From Theropithecus gelada (taxonomy: Eukaryota > Chordata > Mammalia > Primates > Cercopithecidae), in NCBI RefSeq assembly GCF_003255815.1, contig NC_037674.1, forward strand, positions 18,063,615-18,127,614: DNA of 64,000 bases, read 5' to 3'. The notes beneath the pieces are model-generated. The model ran no database searches and was not told where the DNA came from. It saw nothing but the letters and a program-made list of their open reading frames with translations. The position numbers were made by a program, and so were the translations under genes. Below are positions 47,685 through 60,066 of the stretch, in pieces (positions within the stretch are counted from its first letter, which is position 1; every line of letters begins with the position of its first letter).

Positions 47685-48148
47685 AGAATAGATTCTACCC
47701 TGTGGTAGTGTTAGTCCACCACTACCCTCATTGCTCTTATCTTTCTGAGTTTACCAGAGTATTCTTTCTTGTTTATTAAAAAAAGTCTTATTTTATTACA
47801 ATTTACACATAATGTAAATATTTGTGAGGTACAGTGTGATGTTTCAATACACGTATACATTGTGTAATGATCAGATCAGGCAATTAGCACATCCATCACT
47901 TTAAACGTGTATCATTTCTTTGTGGTGATAACACAAAACCCTATCTTCTAGCCAAGTTGAAATATACATTACATTATTATTAGCTATAGTCACCCTATTG
48001 TATTTAGAACACCAGAACTTATTCTTCTTCCTTTCTAGCTTTGTACCCATTGACCAACCACTCCCCATTACCCTCTTCCTGATCCCCTCCCCAGCCTCTG
48101 GTAACCACTATTCTACTCTCTCCTTCTATGAGATCAACTTTTTTATTT

Positions 48149-48441
48149 TCTTTTTTTTTGAGACGGAGTCTCGCTCTGTCGCCAGGCTGGAGTGCAGTGG
48201 TGCGATCTCAGCTCACTGCAAGCTCCACTTCCCGGGTTCATGCCATTCTCCTGCCTCAGCCTCCGAGTAGCTGGGACTACAGGCACCTGCCACCATGCGT
48301 GGCTAATTTTTTGTATTTTTAGTAGAGAAGGGGTTTCACCATGTTAGCCAGGATGGTCTGGATCTCCTGACCTCATGATCTGCCCGCCTTGGCCTCCCAA
48401 AATGCTGGGATTATAGACATGAGCCACTGCACCTGGCTACT
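48149..48441 (-). mobile_element. AluY
   Basis: Minus-strand dimeric AluY inserted in LINE-1; gagatcaactttttt text lies on the left and again at 48735-48748 on the right of the Alu pair. Confidence 0.9.
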
Positions 48442-48462
48442 TTTTAAATTTTCATTATTTAT

Positions 48463-48735
48463 TTATTTTTGAGACAGAGTCTTACTCTGTCGCCCAAGCT
48501 GGAGTGCAGTGGTGTGATCTTGGCTCACTGCAACCTCTGTCTCCCAGGTTCAAGCGATTCTCATGCCTCAGCTTCCTGAGTAGCTGGAATTACAAGCGCC
48601 CACCACACCCAACTATTTTTTGTATTTTTAGGAGAGATGGGATTTCACCATATTAGCTAGGCTGGTCTCAAACTCCCGACCTCAGGTGATCCACCTGCCT
48701 CAGCCTCTCAAAGCACTCGGATTACAGGTGTGAGA
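48463..48735 (-). mobile_element. Alu
   Basis: Second minus-strand Alu, in tandem with the preceding one. Confidence 0.88.
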
Positions 48736-50440
48736 GATCAACTTTTTTAGATTCTGCATATGAGTAAGATCATGTGGTGGTCTGTCTATACCTGGTGTCT
48801 TTCACTTAGTATAATGTCCCTGGGTTCATCCATGTTGCCACAAATGACAGAATTTTATTCTGTTTTATGACTGAATACTATTCCATTATGTATATATACC
48901 ACAGTTTCTTTGCCCATTCACCTGTAAACATTTAGGGGGATTTCATCTCTTGGTTATTGTGAGTAGTGCTGCAATAAATAGGGGAGTGTAGATATCTCTT
49001 TGACATAGTGATTTCATTTTCACTGGCTATATACATAGTGGTGGAATTGCTGGATCATATGGTAGTTCTGCCTTAGTTTTTTGAGAAACCTTCATACTGT
49101 TTGCTATAATGGCTGTATTAATTTACATTTCTACCAACAGTGTATAAGAGTTCCCCTTTCTCCACATCCTTACCAGCATTTGTTGTTTTTTGTCTTTTTA
49201 TTACAGCCATTTAGATGGAGTGAAGTGATATTTCATTGTAGTTTTCATTTGGATTTTCCTAAAAACTAGTGATGTTGAGCATTTTTTTCATATACCTGTT
49301 GGCCATTTGAATGTCTTTTTTTGAGAAATGTGAATTCAGGTTTTTGCCCATTTTAAAGTTGGATTATTTGGGATTTTTGCTGTTATTTGAATTCCTTATA
49401 TATTCTGGATATTAACCCTTTGTCATATGCATAGTTTGCAAATACATTCTCCCATTCTGTGGGATGTCTCTTCACTCTTAGCTGTGCAGAATCTTTTTAG
49501 TTTGATGTAACCTCATTTGTCTAATTTTGCTTTTGTTGCTTGTGCTCTTGAGGTCTTATCCAAAAATTCCTTGCCCAATCCAATGTCATAAAGCATTTCT
49601 CCTATGTTTTCTTCTTATAGTTTCATATTTTCTAGTCTAAGATTTAAGTTTTTGAACCTTTTTGTATATGGTAAGAGATAGGGGTCTAGTTTCATGCTTC
49701 TGTATGTGGATATCCAGTTTTCTCAGCATCATTTACCACAGAGACTGCCCTTTCTCCGTTGTGTGTTCTGTCTTTGTCAAAAATCACTTGGCTGTAAATG
49801 TATGGATTTCTGTGTTCTCCGTTCTGTTCCTTTAGTCTATGTGACAGTTTATATGCCAGTACCATGCTGTTTTGGTTACTATACCTTGGTAGTATTTTTT
49901 GAAGTCAGGTACTGTGATGCCTCCAGCTTTGTTTTGCTCATAATTTCTTTGGCTGTTTGGGGTCTTTTGTGGGTCAATATGAATTTTAGGATTTTTTTTC
50001 TATGAAGAATGTTGTTAGTATTTTGATAGAGATTGCATTGAATCTGTAGATTGCTTTGGGTGATATGGACATTTTAACAATACTCTTCCAATCCATGAAC
50101 ATGGGGTATCTTTCCATTTATTCATGTCCTCTTTAATTTCTTTCACCGGTGGTTTATAGCTTTCATTGTAGAGATCTTTCACCTCTTTCATTAAGTTTAT
50201 TCCTAGGGACTTTATTTTTTTGTAGCTATTATAAATGGGATTGTGTTCTTGCTTTCCTTTTCAGATAGTTTGCTTTTGGTATATAGAAGCACTACTGACT
50301 TTTGCATGTTGATTGAGAAATAAAAGTAAAATTCTAAGTCTCCAACTGATTGAACAGACCACCTCTCAGCCAGGGAGACCCCAGAGAAACCTTAAAAGCT
50401 GAGTGCATGACCAACAGAAGATGTTGAAATAAATGCCCTG

Positions 50441-50586
50441 GCCAGGCACGGTGGCTCATGCCTGTAATCCCAGCACTTTGGGAGGCTGAGGCAGGCAGAT
50501 GACAAAGTCAGGAGTTCAAGACCAGCCTGGTCAACATAGTGAAACACCATCTCTACTAAAAATACAAAAAATTAGCCAGGTGTGGC
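50441..50586 (+). mobile_element. Half Alu (plus arm of inverted pair)
   Basis: Left part of an Alu, from ggccaggcacggtggctcat to gccaggtgtgg, ending abruptly at the junction with an opposite-strand Alu. Confidence 0.9.
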
Positions 50587-50689
50587 TGGGATTACAGGTG
50601 CCCGCCACCATGCCTGGCTAATTTTTGTATTTTTAGTAGAGATGGGGTTTCACTGTGTTGGCCAGGCTGGTCTCCAACTCCTGACCACA
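50587..50689 (-). mobile_element. Part Alu (minus arm of inverted pair)
   Basis: Minus-strand Alu text (ctgggattacaggtgcccgc onward) abutting the plus-strand half Alu. The shared segment is the same part of Alu in opposite orientation. Confidence 0.9.
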
Positions 50690-51133
50690 TTCATCCTGAT
50701 GGGTGGTGAGTTCTTTTCTGGTGCTTAGTGTGGGTCCACAGTCTTTGTCCATAGGTACAGGCCTGGAGTTAGGCTGTGGGGTTTTTTCTGGTTCTGCGTA
50801 TTACTGTGGCAGACTTAGTACTGGGCTCTAAGGCAAAGTCCCATGTCCACTAACCTCTTCTTCTGCCATGTGGACAGTGTCTGTCATCACTACCTAGGGT
50901 TGGGGGAGGGTTGGTGCAGATAATATGAAACTGTCCTTCCTATTCTCTTTAATGCAGCTTCTTCTCCTTGTAAAATCTAGTACTTTTATCTATCAGCTGG
51001 TTTTCCTAGCTCTAGTGAAGATATTTTCTTGTGTGGATAGTTGTTCAAATCGATGTTTCTGTGGGGAACTATCACTGAAGGGTCCTGTTCTGTCATCTTG
51101 CTGTGCCTCTGTGTTACTGATCTGTTGTTTATT

Positions 51134-51427
51134 TTTTGAGATGGAGTCTTGCTCTATCATTCAGGCTGGAGTGCAGTGGCGCCATCTTGACTCACTACAA
51201 CCTCCGCCTCCCAAGTTCAAGCGATTCTTCCTGTCTCAGTACTCCAAGTACCTGGGACTACAGGCCTGCATCATCCTCCATGCCTGGCTAATTTTTCTTG
51301 TATTTTTAGTAGAGATGGGGTTTTGCAGTGGTGGCTAGGCTGGTCTCAAACTCTTGACTTCAGGTGATTCGCCCACCTCAGCTGAACAAAATGCTGGGAT
51401 TACAGGCATGAGCCATTGCACCCAGCC
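51134..51427 (-). mobile_element. Alu
   Basis: Minus-strand dimeric Alu; ctgttgttt text flanks it on both sides. Confidence 0.88.
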
Positions 51428-51451
51428 TGTTGTTTGTTTATTTTATTTTTT

Positions 51452-51736
51452 ATTTTTTTGAGATGGAGTCTCACTCTGTCACCCGGGCTGGAGTGCAGTG
51501 GCGCGATCTCAGCTTACTGGAACCCCCGCCTCCCGGGTTCAAGCGATTCTCCTCTCAGCCTGCTGAGTAGCTTGGATTACAGGCGCCCGCCACCATGCCT
51601 GGCTAATTTTTGCATTTTTAGTAGAGATGGGGTTTTACCATGTTGGCCAGGCTTATCTCAAACTCCTAACCTCAAGTGATCCACCTGCCTCGGCCTCCCA
51701 AAGTGCTGGGATGAGCCAGCCACTGCGCCTGGCCTG
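51452..51736 (-). mobile_element. Alu
   Basis: Minus-strand dimeric Alu, followed again by ctgttgtttattttt. Confidence 0.88.
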
Positions 51737-51834
51737 TTGTTTATTTTTTATATGAAATTTAGGATCTCACCTTGTCTAGTTCAATTGCAAGAACTTGTTA
51801 CTGTTTTTATTTTATTTTATTTATTTATTTATTT

Positions 51835-52115
51835 TTTGAGATGGAGTCTCGCTCTGTCGCCCAGGCTGGAGTGCAGTGGCCGGATCTCAGCTCACTGCAA
51901 GCTCCGCCTCCCGGGTTCACGCCATTCTCCTGCCTCAGCCTCCCGAGTAGCTGGGATTACAGGCGCCCGCCACCACGCCCGGCTAATTTTTGTATTTTTA
52001 GTAGAGATGGGGTTTCACCATGTTGGCCAGGATGGTCTCGATCTCCTGACCTCGTGATCCGCCTGCCTCAGCCTCCCAAAGTGCTGGGATTACAGGCGTG
52101 AGCCACCATACCTGG
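51835..52115 (-). mobile_element. Young AluY, Old World monkey type
   Basis: Minus-strand AluY with gtggccggatctcagctcac, the complement of the monkey-type right-monomer variant; preceded by (TTTA)n. Confidence 0.92.
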
Positions 52116-52199
52116 CTTTTTTATAGCTTTTGAGCTGAGATAGATATATTTTTGCAATACTAAGGAAATATCCAACTATTCCTAGCTTATAGCATATTC

Positions 52200-52450
52200 T
52201 TATCCAGAATGGGTATTTCAGAGTCTTTGGAGATGATTTCATTCATTCATACATCCATCTATTTATTTTTGGGCTAATATTGAACTATTCTTGCAATCCT
52301 GGAATAAATCCTATAATATATATTTATGATTCGTTGTTGGAGTCCACTTATATTTTAGAATTTTGCATCAATATTTGAATTTTTCTGTGGTTTTTGCTTT
52401 CACAATATATTCTTTAGGTTTTGTTATCAATGTTATACTCCTTTTATAGG
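52200..52450 (-). mobile_element. LINE-1 ORF2 antisense fragment
   Basis: Text aatattgaactattcttgca atcctggaataa is the reverse of LINE-1 ORF2. Confidence 0.75.
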
Positions 52451-52826
52451 AAAGAAAAGTGGTACTTTTCCTTTTCAAGGCTTATGAATAGTTAAAAAGG
52501 TAATAAAAACTTTATACCTATTAAACTAGGAAAATTTAGGAAGCCAGATGATGCCAGATTTTGGCAGGACAGGACTTTGAGGATGTTGGAACCATTATAG
52601 GTTCCTATGACTCAGCAATGTTTGCATAGGTTATGAGAGAACATGTAAGGAATTGTTTATTGAGGCATTATTTGAAGTGACAATGAGTTGGAGGACATTC
52701 CTGAATCCATGACTGAGAATGGATAGGTAAAATGTGGTAGTTGCACACATGAAATATTAATACTATGCAAGAATTGAAATCAACACATTAAACACCTAGG
52801 CAGAATACTGACTGAAAAACTTTTTT

Positions 52827-53068
52827 TTCTTTTTTTTGAAACAGAGTCTTGCTGTGTTGCTGAGGCTGGAGTGCAATGGCATGATCTTGGCTCACTCCAA
52901 CCTCCGACTCCTGGGCTTAAGAGATTCTCCTGCCTCAGCCTCCCTAGTAGCTGGGACTACAGGTGCCTGCCACCATGCCCAGCTTATTTTTTTGTATTTT
53001 TAGTAGAGACAGGGTTTCACTATGTTGACCAGGCTGGTCTTAAACTCCTGATCTCATGATCTGCCCAT
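52827..53068 (-). mobile_element. Truncated Alu
   Basis: Minus-strand Alu that stops at gatctgccca; the outermost part is missing. Confidence 0.85.
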
Positions 53069-53246
53069 AAAATGAGACATGTTACTATTTGTAAATTAAA
53101 CAACATATATAGTATATAAATATAATATATAAAACAATCACTTTTTGCAAGAACACATACAAACAAAAATATATACTCTAAGCATATCAATGATTTTGGT
53201 GGGACAGCGAAATGGGGATGAAAAGTAAAAAAATTTGAGAGCCAGA

Positions 53247-53510
53247 CATGGTGGCTCACACCTGTAATCTCAGCACTTGGGGAGGCTGCGGCAGGAGGAT
53301 TACTTGAGCCCAGGAGTTTGAGTCCAGACAGGGCAACATAGGAAAAAAAAAAAAAGCCGGGCTTGATGCTGCATACCTGTAGTCCTAGCTACTCAGGAGG
53401 TTGTGGTGGGAGGATTGCTTGAGCCTGGGAAGTCGAGGCTGTGGTGAGCTGTGATCATGCCACTGCACTCCAGCCTGGGTGACAGAGCAAGACCCTGTTT
53501 CAAAAAAAAA
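53247..53510 (+). mobile_element. AluJ
   Basis: Diverged plus-strand Alu with middle A-run at 53342-53355. Confidence 0.85.
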
Positions 53511-53642
53511 TTTTCTTTTGAATCATCTTTTAAAGTTTGATGTAATAATCCTTTTAAATTGACAAGGCTTGGTGTTTCAGCAGGGAATTGGTTCTTTGAA
53601 AAACTTCTTCAATGGAAAATGGTCTGTTAAGATCAGGGTTTA

Positions 53643-53937
53643 AGGCCGGGCGCGGTGGCTCAAGCCTGTAATCCCAGCACTTTGGGAGGCCGAGACGGGC
53701 GGATCACGAGGTCAGGAGATCGAGACCATCCTGGCTAACACAGTGAAACCCCGTCTCTACTAAAAATACAAAAAATTAGCCAGGCGTGGTGGCGGCGCCT
53801 GTAGTCCCAGCTACTCGGGAGGCTGAGGCAGGAGAATGGCGTAAACCCGGGAGGCGGAGCTTGCAGTGAGCCGAGATCGCGCCACTGCACTCCAGCCTGG
53901 GCGACAGAGCGAGACTCCGCCTCAAAAAAAAAAAAAA
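53643..53937 (+). mobile_element. Young AluY, Old World monkey type
   Basis: Starts ggccgggcgcggtggctcaa gcctg. Perfect flanking duplication aagatcagggttta (about 53629-53642, 53937-53950). It sits at the edge of the hAT-like repeat. Confidence 0.94.
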
Positions 53938-53944
53938 AGATCAG

Positions 53945-54165
53945 GGTTTAGTAAACTATGGCTCTTTGGCCAGATCTGACCTGCTTCCTGTTTTTGTAAA
54001 TAAAGTTTTACTGGAATACAGTCATGCCCATTCATGTACATGGTCGTGTTCCCACTACAGTGGCAGAGAGTCGAGTAGCTGCAACTACTCAAATGGCCCA
54101 CAAAGCCTTAAATATTTAGTATCTAGCTCCCTACAGAAAAAGTTTGTCAACTTTTGGTTTAGATT
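53945..54165 (-). mobile_element. Ancient interspersed repeat (hAT-type MITE candidate), copy B
   Basis: Reverse orientation of the 27834-28040 family: tgtttttgtaaataaagttt, aatggcccacaaagccttaa, cagaaaaagtttgtcaac. Confidence 0.65.
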
Positions 54166-54753
54166 TTTCGTCTCTCCTGGAGCCAGTTTTGATTCTAACT
54201 TGTTCATTTCTGTGTATATTGTGATCAATTTCTTTTTGCTGTGATAGTTTCTCAGTCTTTTCTTGCTTCTTGGTCAGTAATTTTTTGGAATGTGTTTTAT
54301 CTGCTGTTACTTTCTTTTTTTTTTTTTTCATGTAAGACAGGTAATGTGCTCACGTAACAAGGTTTGAGAGAGGCACTTCTCAGACATCTATGTGAAAACC
54401 CAATTACCATACTTATGAACTACAAAAGGATCGTGTCTGTGGTTTTCTCATGGTTAGATTGAAGTTATGCATTTTTTGGCAAAAAATACCATAAAAGTGA
54501 TTTGCCCTTCTCAGGGTTGACAGATTAGGCTAAGAAAAATACAGGATGCTAGTTAAATTCAAATTTTAGAGAGACAACAAATAATTTTATAGTGTAAATA
54601 TGTCTCATGCAATACCTTATTCTCAGTGCATTGTATCAGAGATTACTGGATACCAATCTGTCCTATTTCTGGTGATGTAAACTTTGATGTTAAGGTGGTA
54701 TTTGGGAGTCTCTCCACTGAATGTTGCTATTTTGCCCTTTATGATTAATAAAC

Positions 54754-55056
54754 ATGGCTGAATGTGGTGGCTCACGCCTGTAATCCCAGTGCTTTGGAAA
54801 GATGAGGCAGGAGGATCACTTGAGTCCAATATTTTGAGATCAGCCTAGGCAGCATAGTGATACGCCATCTCTAGACACACACACACACACAGACACACAC
54901 ACACACACAAAAGCTATGTTGGTGGTGCGTGCCTGTGGTCGCAGCTACTTGGGAGGTTGTGGTGGGAGGATCGCTTGAGCCTGTGGGGGAATGGAGGTTA
55001 CAGTGAGCCATGATTGCACCATTGGCCTTGGATAGAGGAAGACCCTGTCTCAAAAA
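54754..55056 (+). mobile_element. AluJ with internal CA microsatellite
   Basis: Plus-strand old Alu whose middle A-rich region has become (CA)n at 54876-54910. Confidence 0.85.
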
Positions 55057-55071
55057 GTCTTGGAGACTGGC

Positions 55072-55370
55072 TGGGCACGGTGGCTCATGCCTGTAATCCC
55101 AGCACTTAGGGAGGCAGAGGCAGGTGATCATGAGGTCAGGAGTTCAGGACCAGCCTGGTCAGTATGGTGAAACCCCGTCTCTACTAAAAATATAAAAATT
55201 AGCCAGGCATGGTGGCACACGCCTGTAGTCCCAGCTACTTGGAAGGCTGAGACAGGAGAATAGCTTGAACCCGGGAGGTGGGGGTTGCATTGAGCCGAGA
55301 TGGTGCCACTGCAGTCCAGCCTGGGAGACAGAGCAAGACTCCATCCCCCGCCCTCTCTCCCCCAAAAAAT
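55072..55370 (+). mobile_element. Alu
   Basis: Plus-strand dimeric Alu; cttggagact text flanks it on both sides (about 55058 and 55371). Confidence 0.9.
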
Positions 55371-55502
55371 CTTGGAGACTATGGAAAATCCTGTTTTTCC
55401 TCAAACTTTCATCCACTGATTTTAGTGTCTACTAGTGTGTCTTATCTGTAAAAATTATTGTGATATTTTAGTGGCAATTTTGTATTCTCTTCATTTCTTC
55501 TA

Positions 55503-55505
55503 CAT

Positions 55506-55540
<35 letters not shown>

Positions 55541-55543
55541 TTT
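55503..55543. repeat. (TTTA)n microsatellite
   Basis: About ten perfect ttta units, grown from the tail of the adjacent minus-strand Alu. Confidence 0.92.
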
Positions 55544-55826
55544 GAGACGGAGTCTGGTGCTCTGTTCCCCAGGCTGGAGTGCAGTGGCGCAATCTCGGCT
55601 CACTGCAAGCTCCGCCTCCCAGGTTCATGCCATTCTCCTGCCTCAGCCTCCCAAGTAGCTGGGACTACAGGCGCCCACCACCACGCCCAGCTAATTTTTT
55701 GTATTTTTGGTAGAGACAGGGTTTCATCGTGTTAGCCAGGTTGGTCTCGATCTTCTGACCTCATGATCTGCCCACCTCGGCCTCCCAAAGTGCTGGGATT
55801 ACAGGCGTGAGCCACCGCGCCCGGCC
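55544..55826 (-). mobile_element. AluY
   Basis: Minus-strand AluY; cttctacatttatt occurs on both sides (about 55496-55510 and 55829-55842). Confidence 0.9.
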
Positions 55827-56046
55827 TCCTTCTACATTTATTAATTGGAACTTTTCTCTAAGGAAGTGCAGTCCCTTCTTCCACCACTTAATTTATTCAA
55901 CTATTTAGTTTTTTTCAGTTTGGAATCATATTCTTTGGGGAATGATTCAATACGGTACTGTCATTATTAATTTCAGTGTTCAACTTGTTCCTGCTTTAAT
56001 TATTTGGAGTTCCTTCAGCTTGGGTCTTGTGTCCTTTTGACATGCC

Positions 56047-56352
56047 TTTTTTTTTTTTTTTTTTTGAGATAGGGTCTTGCTCTGTTGCCCAGGCTAGAGT
56101 GCAGTGACACAGTCATGGCTCACTGCAGCCTTGACCTCACTAGATGCCAGTGATCCTCCCACCTCAGCCTCCTGAGTACCTGGAGTACAGGTGTGTGCCA
56201 CCATGCCCGGCTACTTTTTGTATTTTTGTTTTCTAGAGATGGGGTTTTTTTACCTGTTGCCCAGGCTGGTGTTGAACTCCTGGGCTCAAGGGATCTGCCC
56301 GCCTCAGCCTCCCAGTGTTGGGATTACAAACATGAACCACCGTGCCTGACCC
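56047..56352 (-). mobile_element. AluJ
   Basis: Diverged minus-strand dimeric Alu. Confidence 0.85.
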
Positions 56353-56954
56353 TTGAGCACTTCTTTAATTGATTTTTTATTGTTGTTGTTATAATCCATT
56401 GGCTTTAGTATATTCATAGAGTTGTGTATCCATCAGCAATTTTAGGACATTTTCATTACCCCCTAAAAAACCACATGCCACTAGTTATTCCCTAAGTTCA
56501 CCATTTCCCAGCCCTTGGCAACCACGAGTCTACTTTCTATCCCTATGGATTTGCCTATTCTGGACGTTTCATATAAATGGAATCATACAATATATGATCC
56601 TTTTTGATGGCGTCTTTCTCTTAGCATAATGTTTGCAGGATTGTGTTAGTTTCCTGGAATTGCTGTAACAAATTACCACTCACAGAGTGGCTTCAAACAA
56701 CAGAAACTTATGCTCTCATAGTTCTGTAGGCTAGAAGTCCAAAGTGTTGGTGTTAGCAGCACCATAACCCTCAGAAAGCTCCTGGGAGAAGGATCTGCTC
56801 CAGGCCTCTTTCCAGGCTTCTGATGGTTACCAGCAATCCTTGGCACTCACTCCCATTTCTGTCTCTTCCTTCATGTGACAGTCTCGCTCTCACTCGCGCA
56901 CTCTCTGTCTCTCTCTGTGTGTGTCTGTCTCCCTGTCTGCCTGTCCCAGTGTTT

Positions 56955-57090
56955 GAGAGACAGGGTCTCTGTCACCTGGACCTGACTGCAGTGGTGCAAT
57001 CACAGCTCATTCTTACCTGCAACACCTGACCTCAAGTGATCCTCCCGCCTCAGCCTCTCAAGGTGCTGGAATTACCATCGTAAGCTACCA
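56955..57090 (-). mobile_element. Alu fragment
   Basis: Diverged minus-strand Alu pieces (gagacagggtctctgtcacc, gacctcaagtgatcctcccg). Confidence 0.65.
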
Positions 57091-57112
57091 CATAACTTGT
57101 TTGTTTTGTTTT

Positions 57113-57396
57113 GTTTTTTTGAGACAGAGTCTTGCTCTGTCACCCAGGCTGGAGTGCAATGGCACGATCTCGGCTCACTGCAACCTCTGCCTCCTGGGTT
57201 CAAGCGATTCTCCTGCCTCAGCCTCCCAGGTAGCTGGGATTACAGGCATCCGCCACCATGCCCAGCTAATTTTTTGTATTTTTGGTAGAGACGGGTTTTC
57301 ACCACATTGGCCAGGCTGGTCTCCCGACCTCAGGTGATCCACATGCTTCAGCCTCCCAAAGTGTTGGATTACAGGTGTGAGCTACCGCGCCCGGCT
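57113..57396 (-). mobile_element. AluS-like
   Basis: Minus-strand dimeric Alu with a short deletion in the gtctcgaactcctgacc segment. Confidence 0.9.
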
Positions 57397-59784
57397 CCAC
57401 ATACCCTTCTTATAAGGACATTAGTCACTGGATTTAGGGGCCACTCTAATCCAGTACTGTCTTATATTAACTTGGTGACATCTGCAAGGAACTGATTTTC
57501 AAATTAGGTCAAATTCACAGATACTGGGGGGTTTGGACTTCAACATATTTTCAGTGGAGACAGTGATTTACCCCCCAACAAGGCGTCCTTCATGTTGTAA
57601 AATATATGGGAGCTTCATTCCTTTATATGGCGAGTAATACTCCATTGTATGAATAAACCACATTTTATTTATCCATTCTTCAGTTGATGGGCCTTTAGGA
57701 AGTCGTTTTCTGCTTTTTGCCTACTAATAAATATTGCTGCTACGAACATCCCTGTAAAGCTTTTGTATGGATATGTTTTCATTTCTCTTGGGTATGTATC
57801 TAGAGTTGAGTTGCAGGATCATAGAGGAACTGCCAGACTGCTTTTCACAGAGGCTGTCCTATTTTACCTCCCCACGAGCAGTGTGAGCAGTGTGTTTCCT
57901 CCGTCCTCACCGACAGTAGCTATGACCTATTTTGGATGACAGCTGTCCTAGCAGATGGGAAGTACTACCTTATTGTGGCTTCAGTTCCATTGCCCTGATG
58001 GCTAATGGTGTTGAGCATCTTTTCACGTGCCTTTGCCCATTTATACATCATCTTTGGAGAAATAGCTAGTCAGATATTTTGTCTATTTTAAGATTTGGTT
58101 ATTTGTCTTCTTAAGAGTCCCTTAGCAAATATATAATTCACAGAAAATGTCCTCCCATTCTTTGTGTCTGTTCACTATCTTAATGTAGTGCCCTCTGAAG
58201 CCAAAAATTTAATGATGTCCAGTTTATTTTTTATTGTTCCTTGTGCTTTGGTTTCATATCTAGGAAACGAGTGCCTAATCCAAGATCACAAAGATTACAC
58301 CTATGTTTTCTTCTAAGAGTTTTATGCTTTTAGCTTCCACATTTCATTCTTTGACCCATTTTGAGTTAATTTTTACATATGGTGAGAGCTAGGGGTTGAA
58401 TTTCATTCTTTTCCATATGGATGTCCAGTTCTCCCAACAACGTGGGTTTGAAAGATTATTATTTCCCCCACTGAATTGTCTTGGCAGCCATGTCAAAGAT
58501 CAGTAGACTACAAACGTATGACTTTCTTTCTGGACTCCTAATTCTATACCATTGATCTACATAGGTGTGAGCTGTTGCACCCAGCCTCACACTGTCTTCA
58601 TTACTGTAGTTTTGTCGTACCTTTAGAAGTCAGGAAGTCTGCATCTTCCAACTTTGTTCTTTTTCAAGATTACTTTGACTATTCTGGGTTTCTCAGATTT
58701 CCATATGAATTTTAGGATCAGCTTGTCAATTTCTGCAAAGAAGTCAGCTGGGATTTTGATTGGGATTACTTTGATCGGTAGATCAATTGGGGGAGCATTG
58801 CTATTTTAACAATATTAAGTCTTTAGCTCTGTGAATATGGGATGCCATTGTGTTTATTTAGGCTTAATTTCAACAATGTTTTGAAGTTTTCAGGGTATAA
58901 GTTTTATGCTTATTTTATTAAATTTATTCGTAAGTATTTTATTCTTGTTGACGTTATTATAAATGGAATTGTTTTCACTTCATTTTCAGTTTCTTCATTG
59001 CTGTTATGCCGAAATAAAATTGATTTTTGTATATTGTTCTTGTCTCCTATACCCTTGGTGAATTCATTTATTAGTTCTAATTTTTTTTTTAAATAGATTC
59101 CTTAAGATATTCTATATGCAAGATCATGCCATCTGCCTTTGTTGTTGTTGTCTTGCCAGTTGTGCTGGCTACAATCTCCAGTACAATGTTTATTAGATGT
59201 GGTGAGAGCGGAGGAGGAAGGTATGCGTCTTTCACCATTAAGTGTGATGTTAGCTGTGGAGGTTTTATAGCTGACCTTTATCAGGTTGAGGAAATTCCCT
59301 TATATTCCTAGTTTTTTGAATTTTTATCATGAAAAGGTACTGGATTTAGTCAAATACTTTTTCTAGTGTCTACTGAGATAATCTTACGGGTTTTTTTTCT
59401 TTTATTAACACAGTGCATTGCATTGATTTTTGTATGTTGAGCCAGCCCTGTGTTTCTGTGATAAATCCTACTTGCTCATGATATCTTTTTTATGTGTTGC
59501 TAGATTTCAGTTTACTAGTGTTTTGTTGAGGATTTGTGTGTGTGTGTATTCATGAGGGATATTGGTCTATAGTTTACTTGTGATGCCTTTGCCCAGTTTT
59601 TGTATCAGGGTAATTCTGGCCCTATAGAATGAGTTGGCAAGTGTTCCCTCCTGATTTTTTGAAGCATCTAGGAAGGATTGGTATTAATTCCTTAAATGTT
59701 TGGTAGATTTTACTAATGAAGCTATCTGGAAATTTTCTTTGATCACTAATTTAATATCTTAAATTTGTAAATAAAATATGTACT

Positions 59785-60066
59785 AAGTTTTTTTTTTTTT
59801 TTTCTGTCGCCCAGGCTGGAATGCAGTGGTGCCGTCTTGACTCACTGCAAGCTCCGCCTCCTGGGTTCACATCGTTCTCCTGCCTCTGCCTCCCGAGTAG
59901 CTGGGACTACAGGCGCCCGCCACCACACCTGGCTAATTTTTTTGTATTTTTTTTGTGGAGACGGTTTCACTGTGTTAGCCAGAATGGTCTGGATCTCCTG
60001 ACCTCGTGATCCACCTGCCTCCTCCCAGCGTGCTGGGATTACAGGCGTGAGCCACCACGCCCAGCC
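59785..60066 (-). mobile_element. AluY
   Basis: Minus-strand AluY lacking the first gagacggagtctcgct segment after poly(T); gtactaag occurs on both sides. Confidence 0.9.

Larger units (their letters stand above)
46480..50290 (-). mobile_element. Antisense LINE-1 block, interrupted by Alus
   Basis: Minus-strand LINE-1 sequence: old 3' text at 46500-47370, 47700-48130 (3' UTR-like), 48740-49100 (tccattatgtatatatacca cagtttctttgcccattcac), then ORF2 C-terminus to mid ORF2 at 49100-50290. More than one LINE-1 copy is probably involved. All frames are broken. Confidence 0.8.
56643..57590. mobile_element. Ancient interspersed repeat, family uncertain, split by Alus
   Basis: Left part ttgtgttagtttcctggaat tgctgtaacaaattacc and right part cttcttataaggacattag ... 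tttggacttcaacatatttt belong to one common mammalian repeat consensus. A CT/GT-rich stretch lies at 56880-56945. Confidence 0.6.

Noticed and set aside
49694..50005. 103-residue plus-strand open frame with hydrophobic segments
   Set aside because: It is the reverse strand of LINE-1 ORF2.
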